Positions 8,040-17,436 are shown, counted from the stretch's first letter. The stretch is 64,000 nt of DNA from Flavobacterium denitrificans DSM 15936 (GCF_000425445.1 NZ_KE384378.1:545191-609190); one strand, 5' to 3'. The notes: generated by a model from the sequence alone, not told the origin. Translations and numbers: made by a program.

Positions 8040-9092
8040 ATGGCAATAGTTCAAAAAGAAAAACTGACAAGAGATTTACTAATAAGTCTTTTTATATATT
8101 CATTGCCGGTATTGGCAATTTATCTTTATTTCAAATTAAGCAATAATCCAGTAAGCGAATCGCATATCACATTGCCTTCATTTTTAGAATTTATACAACC
8201 TGCCTTTGCAAACATCAGAACTTGGGGATTAACCGTATTTATGATCGTATTAGGAATCATAGAATTTGCTGCAGGATTGTATGACGATCAATGGACGGGT
8301 GAAGAACGAAAAATTGATATTGTTTCTTTTTTAGCGCCAAAATTGCTTTTACCTCCAATTATTGCTTTTTTCAGTTTAACAGCTTTGCCTTATTTAATTC
8401 CGAATTTGGCTAATTCCCTTTCTTGGGTTCCATTCTGGGGAGGTTTTTTCCTGATTGCCATTGCCGATGATTTGACGCAATACTGGTACCATAGATTACA
8501 TCACCAAGTTCCGTTTTTATGGCGTTTTCATAGAACCCATCATTCGGCTCCTTACATGGGAATGGCGATGGCCTCCAGACAAAACTTTATTTATACAGTA
8601 TTCTTCTCCCAAATTTATTTGACTGCAACATTGACTTATTTAGGTTTAGGATTACCGGCCTTATTTGTTTTGGTCATCAAAAGTTTCATCACTTTGGGCG
8701 CTCATTCAAGCATTGCTTGGGATAAACCATTTTACAAATACAAAGTATTACATCCTATCGCTTGGGTTTTGGAAAGACTAATTTCAACTCCTGCAACGCA
8801 TCACGCGCATCACGCAGATACAAGCGGAGACGGTGTGGGTCACTTCAAAGGAAACTTTGGAAATATGTTTTTCATTTGGGATGTCATTTTCGGAACTGGA
8901 CTAATTACACGCAAATTCCCGGAATCATACGGAACAAAATCATACAAACAAGAAGAATGGTATGCACAGTTTTTGTGGCCAATATTCAAGTCTAAAAAAG
9001 AAGGAAGCTCTCTTGCTGATGGTGTTTTGTCACTTCCATCAAAACCAAAAGTTGTTGAAGAAGCTCCAACTCCAATATTAGAGCAAGTTTAA
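8040..9092 (+). CDS. Sterol desaturase / fatty acid hydroxylase family membrane protein
   Basis: 350 residues with hydrophobic segments near 13-31, 63-80, 97-120, 130-145 and 190-220. Three histidine clusters of the di-iron hydroxylase superfamily are present: HRLHH (151-155), HRTHH (164-168) and HHAHH (254-258), plus H151 preceded by YWY. These bind two irons that activate oxygen for C-H hydroxylation or desaturation of a lipid-like substrate. The gene sits between the 39-residue membrane protein and the rhodanese-thioredoxin gene. In a sulfatase operon it might oxidise the alcohol freed from a sulfate ester, or attack an alkyl sulfonate or sulfate; that link is inference. The family call is strong. 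Confidence 0.85.
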   Translation: MAIVQKEKLTRDLLISLFIYSLPVLAIYLYFKLSNNPVSESHITLPSFLEFIQPAFANIRTWGLTVFMIVLGIIEFAAGLYDDQWTGEERKIDIVSFLAPKLLLPPIIAFFSLTALPYLIPNLANSLSWVPFWGGFFLIAIADDLTQYWYHRLHHQVPFLWRFHRTHHSAPYMGMAMASRQNFIYTVFFSQIYLTATLTYLGLGLPALFVLVIKSFITLGAHSSIAWDKPFYKYKVLHPIAWVLERLISTPATHHAHHADTSGDGVGHFKGNFGNMFFIWDVIFGTGLITRKFPESYGTKSYKQEEWYAQFLWPIFKSKKEGSSLADGVLSLPSKPKVVEEAPTPILEQV

Positions 9093-9105
9093 TCTTAAAA
9101 CAAAG

Positions 9106-9825
9106 ATGAAAAACTCAACATTCAAAAATAGTTTGACAGCAATTGTATTTTTACTTGCAATTGCTGTTTTTTCGCAAAATAAAAGCAGAAATACTTTGAC
9201 TTTAGATTCTTTTTATTCTAAAATCCAAAGCCAAAAAAATCCGCAGATTATTGATGCGCGAGGTCCCGATGAATTTGCTTTGAATCATATTATTGGAGCT
9301 GTAAATTTCAATTTAGAATCCAAAGATTATGCAAAGCAAGTTGCAAAATTAGACAAAACAAAACCCGTTTTTATTTATTCCATTGGAGCTGGAAGAAGCG
9401 TTCAATTGCAAAATGAATTGCTTAAAAACGGTTTCGCTGAAGCTTACAGTTTAGAGGGCGGAATCGCTAATTGGATTGGTGGTGGAAAACCTTATTTTGC
9501 CAATTCCAAAAGCAAACTGACTTTGGCTGAATACAATAAAATTATTTCTGAGAACAAAGCGGTTTTAGTGGATATTGGCTCTGTTTATTGTGGCGCATGC
9601 AAAAAAGTAAAACCAATTTTAGAAACTATCAAAGCACAATATGGAACCAATCTAAAAGTAGTCGAAATTGATTTGGAAGACAACACGCAAGTCATCGCCG
9701 ATTTGAAAACAATAAAAGTTTTCCCGACTTTAATTTTATATCAAAATGGAAAAATCATTCTCAAAAAAGAAGGTTTTGAAAATTTGAAAAATGAGGTTGA
9801 TGTGGCTTTGGCTTCTAAATCATAA
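9106..9825 (+). CDS. Exported rhodanese-like plus thioredoxin fusion protein
   Basis: 239 residues with a signal peptide (IVFLLAIAVFSQ, cleavage near 23). Residues about 30-128 form a rhodanese fold with the family markers IIDARGPDEFALNHIIGAVN and LEGGIANWIGGG. The active-site loop reads IYSIGAGRS, with Ser92 where the sulfur-carrying Cys should be. Residues about 135-239 are a thioredoxin domain with the motif YCGACKK (Cys162, Cys165) and a cis-Pro segment VFPTL. It is probably a periplasmic thiol-disulfide or sulfur-handling protein of the sulfur operon. The lost Cys argues against sulfurtransferase activity in the first domain, unless Ser92 is an annotation-independent family trait. Confidence 0.85.
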   Translation: MKNSTFKNSLTAIVFLLAIAVFSQNKSRNTLTLDSFYSKIQSQKNPQIIDARGPDEFALNHIIGAVNFNLESKDYAKQVAKLDKTKPVFIYSIGAGRSVQLQNELLKNGFAEAYSLEGGIANWIGGGKPYFANSKSKLTLAEYNKIISENKAVLVDIGSVYCGACKKVKPILETIKAQYGTNLKVVEIDLEDNTQVIADLKTIKVFPTLILYQNGKIILKKEGFENLKNEVDVALASKS

Positions 9826-9853
9826 TTTAATTTTTACAAGAAGATTTACCCAC

Positions 9854-9892
9854 ATTTTTTGTCATTTCTCGTTCCTCGAAATGACAAAAAAT
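9854..9892. terminator. Inverted repeat, likely intrinsic terminator
   Basis: Arms ATTTTTTGTCATTTC (9854-9868) and GAAATGACAAAAAAT (9878-9892) pair perfectly over 15 bases around a 9-base loop. It is AT-rich and symmetrical, so it could terminate or attenuate in either direction between the rhodanese gene and the second sulfatase. It may split the sulfur operon into two transcription units. Confidence 0.45.
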
Positions 9893-9910
9893 ACGTGCAC
9901 AAAATGAGAA

Positions 9911-9936
9911 AGACGCACTGCTGTACGCCTCTACAA
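9911..9936. repeat. Dispersed AGACGCACTG palindrome, degenerate copy
   Basis: AGACGCACTG-CTGTACGCCT followed by CTACAA. This is a damaged copy of the perfect 20-base palindrome at 34088-34107 (also followed by CTACAA) and of the variant at 36338-36357. Confidence 0.6.
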
Positions 9937-9969
9937 TAAAACCTTTGTCTAAAAACAACTTACCAAAAC

Positions 9970-11586
9970 ATGGCAACTTATAAAAAAATAACCAAGATTG
10001 TTATCCCCATTATAATCATACTCTTTCTTTTAGCAGTATTTCTTTTCTGGCCAATAAACACAGACGGAACTTTGATAAAACCCAATGAAAAACTAGCTGA
10101 AGGAAAAGCAGCATTTTTAGCACAAAAAGATACCTCAACTTCTCAAAAAAAGCCAAACATCATTATTCTTCTTGCTGATGATTTAGGCAAATATGATATT
10201 TCATTATATGGAGGAAAAGAAGTTCCAACACCTCAGATTGATTCTTTAGCCGCTTCCGGAGTTACTTTTACAGATGGTTACGTTTCTGCTTCAATCTGTT
10301 CTCCGTCACGCGCAGGATTACTTACAGGACGTTATCAAGAACGTTTTGGCCACGAATATCAGCCGGGCGACCGTTATCCAAAAAATAACTTGGAATATTA
10401 TGCTTTTAAATATTTGATTAATACTAATAGCTGGAGACTTAATGATAAAATCAATTACCCAAATAAAGCGTCTATAGCCACACAAGGTTTACCACAATCT
10501 GAAATCACTTTTGCGGATTTGGCAAAAAAACAAGGTTACAGCACTGCAATTATTGGGAAATGGCATTTGGGGCATAACAAAGGATTTTTCCCTTTAGACC
10601 GCGGTTTCGATTATCATTACGGATTTTATCAGGCTTTTTCGCTTTATACTCCAGAAGATGATAATCCGGATATCATCAATCATCATCATAAAGATTTTAC
10701 CGATAAAATGATTTGGGGAAATGGGCGTGTCGGAATTGGGCAAATTCGTCGCGATACTACTATTATTCATGATAAAACGTATTTAACAGAAACCTTTGCT
10801 GATGAAGTTGAAGCATTTATTGATAAAAATAAAAATAAACCGTTTTTGCTTTACGTTCCGTTCAACGCGCCACATACGCCGTTTCAGGTTCGTAAAAAAT
10901 ATTACGATCGTTTTCCGAATGTAAAAGACGAAAACAAACGTGTGTATTATGCGATGATCAGCGCACTTGATGATGCCATTGGAAGAATCAGAGCAAAAGT
11001 CAAAAAAGAAGGTCTAGAAGATAATACGTTAATCATTTTTGCCAGCGACAACGGTGGTGCCGATTATACTTTTGCAACAACAAATGCTCCATTAAAAGGA
11101 GGCAAATTTTCACATTTTGAAGGTGGAATCAATGTTCCGTTTGCACTTTCGTGGAAGGGAAAAATAAAACCGCATACTATTTATAAAACCCCTATAAGTT
11201 CACTAGATATTTTCAGCACGATTGCTTCTGTTACGGGTTCTGGCTTGCCAAAAGACCGTGTTTATGATGGCGTTGATTTGATCGATGTGGTCAATAATAA
11301 TAAAGAAGCGCACAAAAATTTATATTGGCGTTCTGGCGATGCAAAAGCGATTCGAAGCGGAAATTGGAAATTAATTGTAAGCGGCAAAACACACGAAACA
11401 TGGCTTTATGATTTAGCAAAAGACAAATCTGAAACTACAGATTTAGCTTCAAAAATTCCTGAAAAAGTAAAAGAACTGCAAACTGCTTTGCAAAATTGGG
11501 AAAAAGTATTAATTAAACCGCTTTGGCCTAATTTGACTTATTATGAATTCGATTTTGGAAAACAAAAATACTTTGTGGATTTGTAA
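9970..11586 (+). CDS. Second type I sulfatase, membrane-anchored or exported
   Basis: 538 residues. A very hydrophobic N-terminal segment (VIPIIIILFLLAVFLFW, about 11-27) is either a signal anchor or a signal peptide. The sulfatase core starts at PNIIILLADDLGKYD, with the metal Asp pair at 70-71. The formylglycine signature C-S-P-S-R-A-G-L-L-T-G-R starts at Cys110, and GKWHLGHN, FNAPHTPF and FASDNGGAD follow in family order. It shares the fold but not the details of the first sulfatase (CSPSR versus CAPTR), so the two likely act on different esters or in different steps. It lies between the rhodanese-thioredoxin gene and cysteine synthase, which fits sulfate release for cysteine synthesis. 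Confidence 0.88.
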   Translation: MATYKKITKIVIPIIIILFLLAVFLFWPINTDGTLIKPNEKLAEGKAAFLAQKDTSTSQKKPNIIILLADDLGKYDISLYGGKEVPTPQIDSLAASGVTFTDGYVSASICSPSRAGLLTGRYQERFGHEYQPGDRYPKNNLEYYAFKYLINTNSWRLNDKINYPNKASIATQGLPQSEITFADLAKKQGYSTAIIGKWHLGHNKGFFPLDRGFDYHYGFYQAFSLYTPEDDNPDIINHHHKDFTDKMIWGNGRVGIGQIRRDTTIIHDKTYLTETFADEVEAFIDKNKNKPFLLYVPFNAPHTPFQVRKKYYDRFPNVKDENKRVYYAMISALDDAIGRIRAKVKKEGLEDNTLIIFASDNGGADYTFATTNAPLKGGKFSHFEGGINVPFALSWKGKIKPHTIYKTPISSLDIFSTIASVTGSGLPKDRVYDGVDLIDVVNNNKEAHKNLYWRSGDAKAIRSGNWKLIVSGKTHETWLYDLAKDKSETTDLASKIPEKVKELQTALQNWEKVLIKPLWPNLTYYEFDFGKQKYFVDL

Positions 11587-11705
11587 AAAACCTTAGCTAA
11601 AAATTGCCTCCAATTAGCACGAATTTAAATTTGTAAAAATTTGTCTAATTCGTAACAAAAACCTTTCCTGCCTTATTTTTATTCTATTTAAAAACATCAA
11701 AATCA

Positions 11706-12617
11706 ATGAAATACCAAAGCATTTTAGAAACCATAGGAAACACGCCTCACATTCGATTAAACAAGCTTTTTCCATCACATGAGGTCTGGATTAAATTAGA
11801 AAAATCAAATCCGGGTTCCAGCATCAAAGACCGAATCGCATTAGCAATGATTGAAGACGCCGAAAGAAAAGGACTTATAAATGAAGAAACTACTATTATA
11901 GAACCTACTTCCGGAAATACGGGAATCGGACTTTCATTAGTAGCAGCGGTAAAAGGTTACAAAGCAATCATTGTTATGCCGGAATCAATGAGTATTGAAC
12001 GTCGAAGAATCCTGAATGCTTACGGCGCCGAATTTGTTTTAACACCAAGAGAAAAAGGAACTTCGGGAGCTGTCGAAAGAGCAAAAGAATTAGCATCGAC
12101 GATTAAAAATTCATTTCTTCCATCACAATTTACCAATAAAGCAAATGTCGAAATCCATGAAAGAACAACGGCTCAGGAAATTTTAGCTGATTTTCCAGAT
12201 GGCATCGATTATCTAATTACCGGAGTTGGAACAGGAGGACATATTACCGGAGTTTCTAAAATACTAAAACAACATTTTCCAAATCTGCAGACATTTGCTG
12301 TTGAACCAGCTTTGTCTCCTGTTTTAAGTGGCGGTATTGCCTCTCCTCACCCGTTTCAAGGAATTGGAGCAGGTTTTATTCCCGAAGTTTTTAATCGTGA
12401 GTATGTAGATCAAATAATAACTGTTGACAAAAACGAATCTTACAATTTTACAAAAAGAATCGCCAAAGAAGAAGGAATATTTGCAGGAATATCTACTGGA
12501 GCCGCGCTCGCATCCATTTCCAAAAAACTTAAAAATATTCCGGAAAATGCCGTTATTCTAACCTTCAATTATGATACAGGTGAAAGATATTTATCAGTAG
12601 ATGAATTGTTTGATTAA
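11706..12617 (+). CDS. cysK: Cysteine synthase (O-acetylserine sulfhydrylase)
   Basis: 303 residues, cytoplasmic, PLP-dependent fold type II. The PLP lysine is Lys41 in NPGSSIKDRIA, the substrate-binding loop is PTSGNTGIG (about 68-76), and the PLP phosphate loop is GVGTGGHITG. The block GIGAGFIP is typical of CysK-type enzymes. It joins sulfide and O-acetylserine to make cysteine, the natural end point of the operon's sulfur supply. It is the last gene before a strong terminator at 12689. CysK versus CysM is not settled by reading alone; thiosulfate use is possible. Confidence 0.88.
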   Translation: MKYQSILETIGNTPHIRLNKLFPSHEVWIKLEKSNPGSSIKDRIALAMIEDAERKGLINEETTIIEPTSGNTGIGLSLVAAVKGYKAIIVMPESMSIERRRILNAYGAEFVLTPREKGTSGAVERAKELASTIKNSFLPSQFTNKANVEIHERTTAQEILADFPDGIDYLITGVGTGGHITGVSKILKQHFPNLQTFAVEPALSPVLSGGIASPHPFQGIGAGFIPEVFNREYVDQIITVDKNESYNFTKRIAKEEGIFAGISTGAALASISKKLKNIPENAVILTFNYDTGERYLSVDELFD

Positions 12618-12688
12618 AATTAAAAAAGCAAGCAAATCCTATCAAAAAAATGATTATTTTTTTTTGATATTTTGAATAATTATAAACC

Positions 12689-12720
12689 AAGCGACTGTTA
12701 AGAAAAACAGTCGCTTTTTT
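12689..12720 (+). terminator. Intrinsic terminator of the sulfur operon
   Basis: An 11-bp stem AAGCGACTGTT (12689-12699) / AACAGTCGCTT (12706-12716) with a six-base loop is followed by a T-run to 12720. A weaker AT-only hairpin (ATCAAAAAAA, 12641-12650, with TTTTTTTGAT, 12659-12668) precedes it. Confidence 0.85.
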
Positions 12721-13006
12721 ACATTAAATTTGACACAAACAAGTTAAAATTTCACAAATTGTTATAAAAATCATACTTTTTAGCTTAATTTATGTTAATT
12801 CGCTTCATTTATCACAAAAAACTAAAAGCTTTGATTAAAAATTAAGCAATTTATTACATCATTTTTTACAAAATTAGGTTTTTTTCATCATAATTGTTAC
12901 AAATAATACAAAAACAATCATTAATGTTATATTTAATGTTAAAAACACTCTTTTACTTAACATATATTTAAGATATTTGAAAGAACTAATTTAAACACAA
13001 TAAAAA
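12721..13006 (+). promoter_or_regulatory. Promoter region of the second SusC/SusD pair
   Basis: 286 very AT-rich bases without a gene between the terminator and the second susC. TATTTG at 12974-12979 (7 of 8 positions of the -7 box, reading GATATTTG) lies 28 bases before the start codon. I see no good -33 element, no Cys-rich leader peptide and no strong hairpin, unlike the leader of the first pair. Confidence 0.3.
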
Positions 13007-16000
13007 ATGAAAATTAATTTAAAGCATTTTTTGTGGCTGCTGCTCGTTTTAAGCGTGCAAATAGCTGTGGCCCAAGGAGGGACAATTTCAGGAACCGTTA
13101 CAGACAATAAAGGGGTTCCAATTCCAGGAGTGAATATTGTACTAAAAGGAACAAGTGTAAGTACACAAACTGATTTTGATGGAAATTTTAAAATTCAAGC
13201 CAATACGGGTGATGTTTTAGTAGCTAGTTATGTTAGTTTTGCTACCGTCGAAGTAAAAGCTTCAAATGCTATGACAATAAAAATGGTGGAAACTCAAAAT
13301 GAGCTTGAAGCCGTTATGGTTGTAGGATATGGTACCCAATCAAAAAAGAACTTAACCGATAATATTGCCCGTGTAACTGCCAAGGATATTCAGCAGATAC
13401 CGGTTTCAAATGTTCAAAATGCTTTAGTTGGTAAATTAGCCGGAGTGCAGATTACGCAGACCAACGGTAAAGTCGAAGGCGGAATAAACATTCGTGTACG
13501 TGGTGCGGCGAGTATTAGTGCAGGAACACAGCCCTTGTATGTTTTAGATGGAATTCCGCTGATCAATGATAACGAATCAAGCAACGGAGCACCAACAAAC
13601 CCTTTGCTAACTTTAAGCACAAACGAAATTGAATCGATCGATGTTTTAAAGGATGCTTCTTCTGCAGCGATTTATGGTGCACGTGGGGCAAACGGAGTTG
13701 TTTTGATTACTACAAAAAAAGGAAAAGAAGGAAAAGGTAATTTTTCGCTAAACTTTTCGCAAGGTGTTAGCGAACCAACGCATAAAAGAAAATGGCTGAA
13801 CGCAAAGCAATATGTTGAATTATTGCAGGAAGCCGGACGAAATGTAGATGATCTAGAGTCAGTTGAAGACGAGTTAGAATATTTATCTCAAGGAACAGAC
13901 TGGAGAAATGGGGAAGTTGATACAGACTGGCAAGATATTGCTTTTAGAACTGGCTATACTACTGATGCAGATTTTAGTGCTTCTGGCGGAGATGACAAAA
14001 CTAAATATTTCTTCTCTGGAGCCTATAACAATACAACTGGAATTATTGATAGCAATGATTTAGAAAGAATAACGGCGCGATCCAATCTATCGCATAAAGT
14101 TACTGATCGTTTTACAGCTGGAATTAATTTTGGTTTTTCAAGATCTGTAATCCATAGAGTTCAGGATGATAATTCATTCTCAACACCCTTGCAATCTGTA
14201 GCTCAGGCACCAATTTCACAAGCGAGATTAGAAGACGGAACGCCAAACCCGAATACAGAATATGTCAACTATTTACTGGCAAAGGACAATACATCTTGGA
14301 AAACGATTATGAGAAGACTTACCGGAAAAATTTTCGGAGAGTTAAAACTCGCGAAAGGTTTAAAATTCAATTCGGATTTCTCATATGACCTTTTGATGCA
14401 GACTGAAGATTATTGGCAAGGAAAAAACGCACCATTTATGGCTACAGACGGAGCTGTATTTGCAACCTCTGTCAATACAGAAAATTACGTTTTCAGTAAT
14501 TACTTTACTTATGACCATACTTTTGCTGAAAAACATGTTTTGAATGCTGTTGCAGGTATGGAATTCAACAAATACAACAGACGTTACCAAGATGTGAACA
14601 GTATTTATTTCCCAAATGATGATTTCCACACTATTGACGGAGGTGCTGAGGTAAATGAAGGTCATGGAAATGAAACGGATTATGCATTTGTTTCTCAGTT
14701 TGGAAGATTAAATTATTCTTATGCTGGAAAATATCTTTTTAAAGCGAGTGTACGTCGTGATGGTTCTTCTCGTTTTGGAAAAAATGAAAGATTTGGAATC
14801 TTCCCTGCTTTTTCAGCAGGTTGGGTTATTTCTCAAGAAGAATTCTTAAAAGACAATAATATTTTAAGTTATTTAAAAGTCAAAGCCAGCTGGGGTAAAT
14901 TGGGAAATGCAGAAATCGGAAACTTTGCATCCCGCCAATTGTACAGACCAAATCCGTATAATTTAAAATCGGGACTTACTTTTGATCAAGCTGGAAATGA
15001 TAATTTGACTTGGGAAAAATCTACTCAGACTGATCTTGGTGTTGAAGTAGGTTTCTTAAACAAAATAACGTTTGAAGCCGATTACTATCAAAAAGATACT
15101 GATGGCTTGCTTTTCCAAGTGCCTTTGCCTTTAAGCTCTGGCGCAACTTATATCAATAAAAATATTGGCAAAATAAGAAGCAGCGGTTTTGAATTTACTT
15201 TGAACACAAAAAACATTGAAACAGAAAACTTTAAATGGAATACAAGCTTCAACCTGACTACAAATGAATCAGTAGTAAAATCGTTGCCAAATAACAATAC
15301 TGATATTATTCTTGATTTCGGAATTAATAGAGTTGGCGAAAACATTTCATCTTTTTATTTAGTCGAATATGCAGGAGTAGATCCGGCAAACGGAGATGCA
15401 CTTTTTGTAAAAAACACAGTAAATGCAGATGGAAGCCTAGACAAAAGCACTACAAACGATTACAGTGAAGCAAAAAGAATTATTAGCGGTAATCCATTCC
15501 CAACTTTAATGTCTGGCCTTACCAATACCATGACCTATAAAGGTTTTGACTTTACTTTTACTTTTCAAGGAGAATGGGGAGCAAGTATTTATAATTCGGC
15601 AGGACAATACATGTCTACTGCTGCAGATTATTTTGACAACCAAACGGCTGATCAGTTAAACAGATGGCAAAATCCTGGAGATATTACTGATGTGCCTCAA
15701 GCACGATTTGGAGCTTCAAATGGAACTCAAGCCTCTACACGCTACTTAGACAAATCAGATTTTATTCGTTTAAGAAACTTGACTTTCGGTTACTCATTAC
15801 CTAGCCAAGCAGTTAAAAAAATGCAATTGAGCAGCTTGAGAGTTTATTTTACTGCTGTCAACTTGCTTACTTTTACAAATTATGAAGGATATGACCCAGA
15901 AGCAAGAAGAGATGATTCAAGAGCAAGTGGAGCTGCAGTAATTGGGGAAGATTTTTACTCGGCACCGCCTGCAAAAACAATAGCGATAGGAGTAAATATT

Positions 16001-16009
16001 AATTTTTAA
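13007..16009 (+). CDS. SusC-like TonB-dependent transporter, second pair
   Basis: 1000 residues. The signal peptide ends near residue 22 (IAVAQGG). The carboxypeptidase-regulatory-like domain (SGTVTDNKGVPIPGVNIVLKG) follows, then AVMVVGYGTQSKKNLT, the plug with RVRGAASISAG and PLYVLDGIPL, and a long barrel ending NINF. It forms a complex with the SusD protein encoded two bases downstream. A terminator upstream (12689) and another after the SusD gene (17437) make this a two-gene unit with no hydrolase, regulator or sigma/anti-sigma pair attached. The substrate is unknown; proximity to the sulfur operon is suggestive only. Confidence 0.9.
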   Translation: MKINLKHFLWLLLVLSVQIAVAQGGTISGTVTDNKGVPIPGVNIVLKGTSVSTQTDFDGNFKIQANTGDVLVASYVSFATVEVKASNAMTIKMVETQNELEAVMVVGYGTQSKKNLTDNIARVTAKDIQQIPVSNVQNALVGKLAGVQITQTNGKVEGGINIRVRGAASISAGTQPLYVLDGIPLINDNESSNGAPTNPLLTLSTNEIESIDVLKDASSAAIYGARGANGVVLITTKKGKEGKGNFSLNFSQGVSEPTHKRKWLNAKQYVELLQEAGRNVDDLESVEDELEYLSQGTDWRNGEVDTDWQDIAFRTGYTTDADFSASGGDDKTKYFFSGAYNNTTGIIDSNDLERITARSNLSHKVTDRFTAGINFGFSRSVIHRVQDDNSFSTPLQSVAQAPISQARLEDGTPNPNTEYVNYLLAKDNTSWKTIMRRLTGKIFGELKLAKGLKFNSDFSYDLLMQTEDYWQGKNAPFMATDGAVFATSVNTENYVFSNYFTYDHTFAEKHVLNAVAGMEFNKYNRRYQDVNSIYFPNDDFHTIDGGAEVNEGHGNETDYAFVSQFGRLNYSYAGKYLFKASVRRDGSSRFGKNERFGIFPAFSAGWVISQEEFLKDNNILSYLKVKASWGKLGNAEIGNFASRQLYRPNPYNLKSGLTFDQAGNDNLTWEKSTQTDLGVEVGFLNKITFEADYYQKDTDGLLFQVPLPLSSGATYINKNIGKIRSSGFEFTLNTKNIETENFKWNTSFNLTTNESVVKSLPNNNTDIILDFGINRVGENISSFYLVEYAGVDPANGDALFVKNTVNADGSLDKSTTNDYSEAKRIISGNPFPTLMSGLTNTMTYKGFDFTFTFQGEWGASIYNSAGQYMSTAADYFDNQTADQLNRWQNPGDITDVPQARFGASNGTQASTRYLDKSDFIRLRNLTFGYSLPSQAVKKMQLSSLRVYFTAVNLLTFTNYEGYDPEARRDDSRASGAAVIGEDFYSAPPAKTIAIGVNINF

Positions 16010-16011
16010 AA

Positions 16012-17415
16012 ATGATCAAAATGAAAGCAAATAAATTAATACTACTTATAATTTTCACCGTATTTTTTGCTAGCTGTGAAAACGAATTAGATTTAGATCC
16101 TAAGCAAAGAGAAGATGCAACAGTTACATTAAGTACTGAAGGAGGTGTAACAAATGTTTTAACTGGAACCTACGCTCTTGCTGCCAACGGAAATGCTTAC
16201 GGTGGCCGTGTTTTGCTTTATGCAGATTTACTTGGCGTAACAGGCTCATTAAGCACAACCGATTTAAGATGGCGCGGGTCTTTTGGAGAACTTAGACAAA
16301 TGTACAACAAGCTTATGCTGTCTGACAATGTGATCATTGAAGGAACCTATTCAAGACTTTATTCCATCATCAATGCGTCAAATACGGTAATCGAAAATAT
16401 TGACAAAGTAAAAGATCCAGACAAACAAAAGGTTATGATTGGAGAAGCTAACTTTTTAAGATCATTGGCATACTTCGATTTGGTTCGTTTTTTCGCAAAA
16501 CCTTACGTAAGCGGACAAGCCAATACACAATTAGGAGTTGTAATTCGACCAAATGCTATTTACGATTTCGGTGCTGATCTTTCAAAAGAAAGAAGCACGG
16601 TTGATGAAGTTTACAAAGTAATTATCGACGGATTAAACCTGGCTTACACTAATCTTCCAGAAGAAAACTCTTTTTATGCTGACAAATATTCAGCTAAAGC
16701 TTTACTCGCAAGAGTTTATCTGCAACAAGGAAATTACACTGCAGCAAGAGATGCCGCTAATGATGTTATTGAAAACAGCGGGCACAGTTTATCTGCAAAA
16801 TATGCCGATGCTTTTAATCATGACACAGACAAAGCAGAAGATGTTTTTGCCATCCAAATTACCAAACAAACAGGTTTGAATGATATGGTAACTTTTTATG
16901 CTTCTGAAGGAAATGGAGGTCGTGGTGGAGATTTCACAATCAGAGATGCGTATTTGGAAAAATTTAGCGATCCCGATGACAGAGCCGTTTTTAATTATGT
17001 AAATGAAGACAACGGAAGACTTTTGACTTCTAAATTTACAGATCAATTTGGTGATGTGCCGCTTATTCGTTTGGCCGAAATGTATTTGATTAGAGCTGAA
17101 GCGAATTTACGTTTAGGAACTGCAACTGGAGACACTCCATTAAATGACATCAACCTTATTCGTACAAGAGCAAACGCTGACGAATTGCTAACACTAACTG
17201 TCGATGATATTTTATTAGAACGCCAACTGGAATTAGGAATGGAAGGATTTTTAATTCATGACATCCGAAGAACCAAACAATCAATCGACATCAGTGCAGA
17301 TGGAGATGGCTCAGACTTGCTTCTATATGATTCCAACCGATTGGTATTCCCTATTCCATTAAAAGAAATGGATGCCAACAAAAAAATTACGCAAAATCCA
17401 GGTTACGGAAGTTAA
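16012..17415 (+). CDS. SusD-like lipoprotein, second pair
   Basis: 467 residues from the first ATG (16012); the ATG at 16021 (MKANKLILL) gives a more usual lipoprotein signal and may be the true start. The lipobox FFASC places the acylated Cys at residue 22 of the longer form. Family blocks include EANFLRSLAYFDLVRFFAKP, PLIRLAEMYLIRAEANLRLG and ERQLELGMEGFLIHDIRR, and the protein ends NPGYGS. The short form of the binding region (no long loops) resembles SusD proteins that bind small ligands rather than glycans, but that is a weak inference. Confidence 0.88.
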   Translation: MIKMKANKLILLIIFTVFFASCENELDLDPKQREDATVTLSTEGGVTNVLTGTYALAANGNAYGGRVLLYADLLGVTGSLSTTDLRWRGSFGELRQMYNKLMLSDNVIIEGTYSRLYSIINASNTVIENIDKVKDPDKQKVMIGEANFLRSLAYFDLVRFFAKPYVSGQANTQLGVVIRPNAIYDFGADLSKERSTVDEVYKVIIDGLNLAYTNLPEENSFYADKYSAKALLARVYLQQGNYTAARDAANDVIENSGHSLSAKYADAFNHDTDKAEDVFAIQITKQTGLNDMVTFYASEGNGGRGGDFTIRDAYLEKFSDPDDRAVFNYVNEDNGRLLTSKFTDQFGDVPLIRLAEMYLIRAEANLRLGTATGDTPLNDINLIRTRANADELLTLTVDDILLERQLELGMEGFLIHDIRRTKQSIDISADGDGSDLLLYDSNRLVFPIPLKEMDANKKITQNPGYGS

Positions 17416-17436
17416 TCTAAAATCTTTTAAAAAAAC

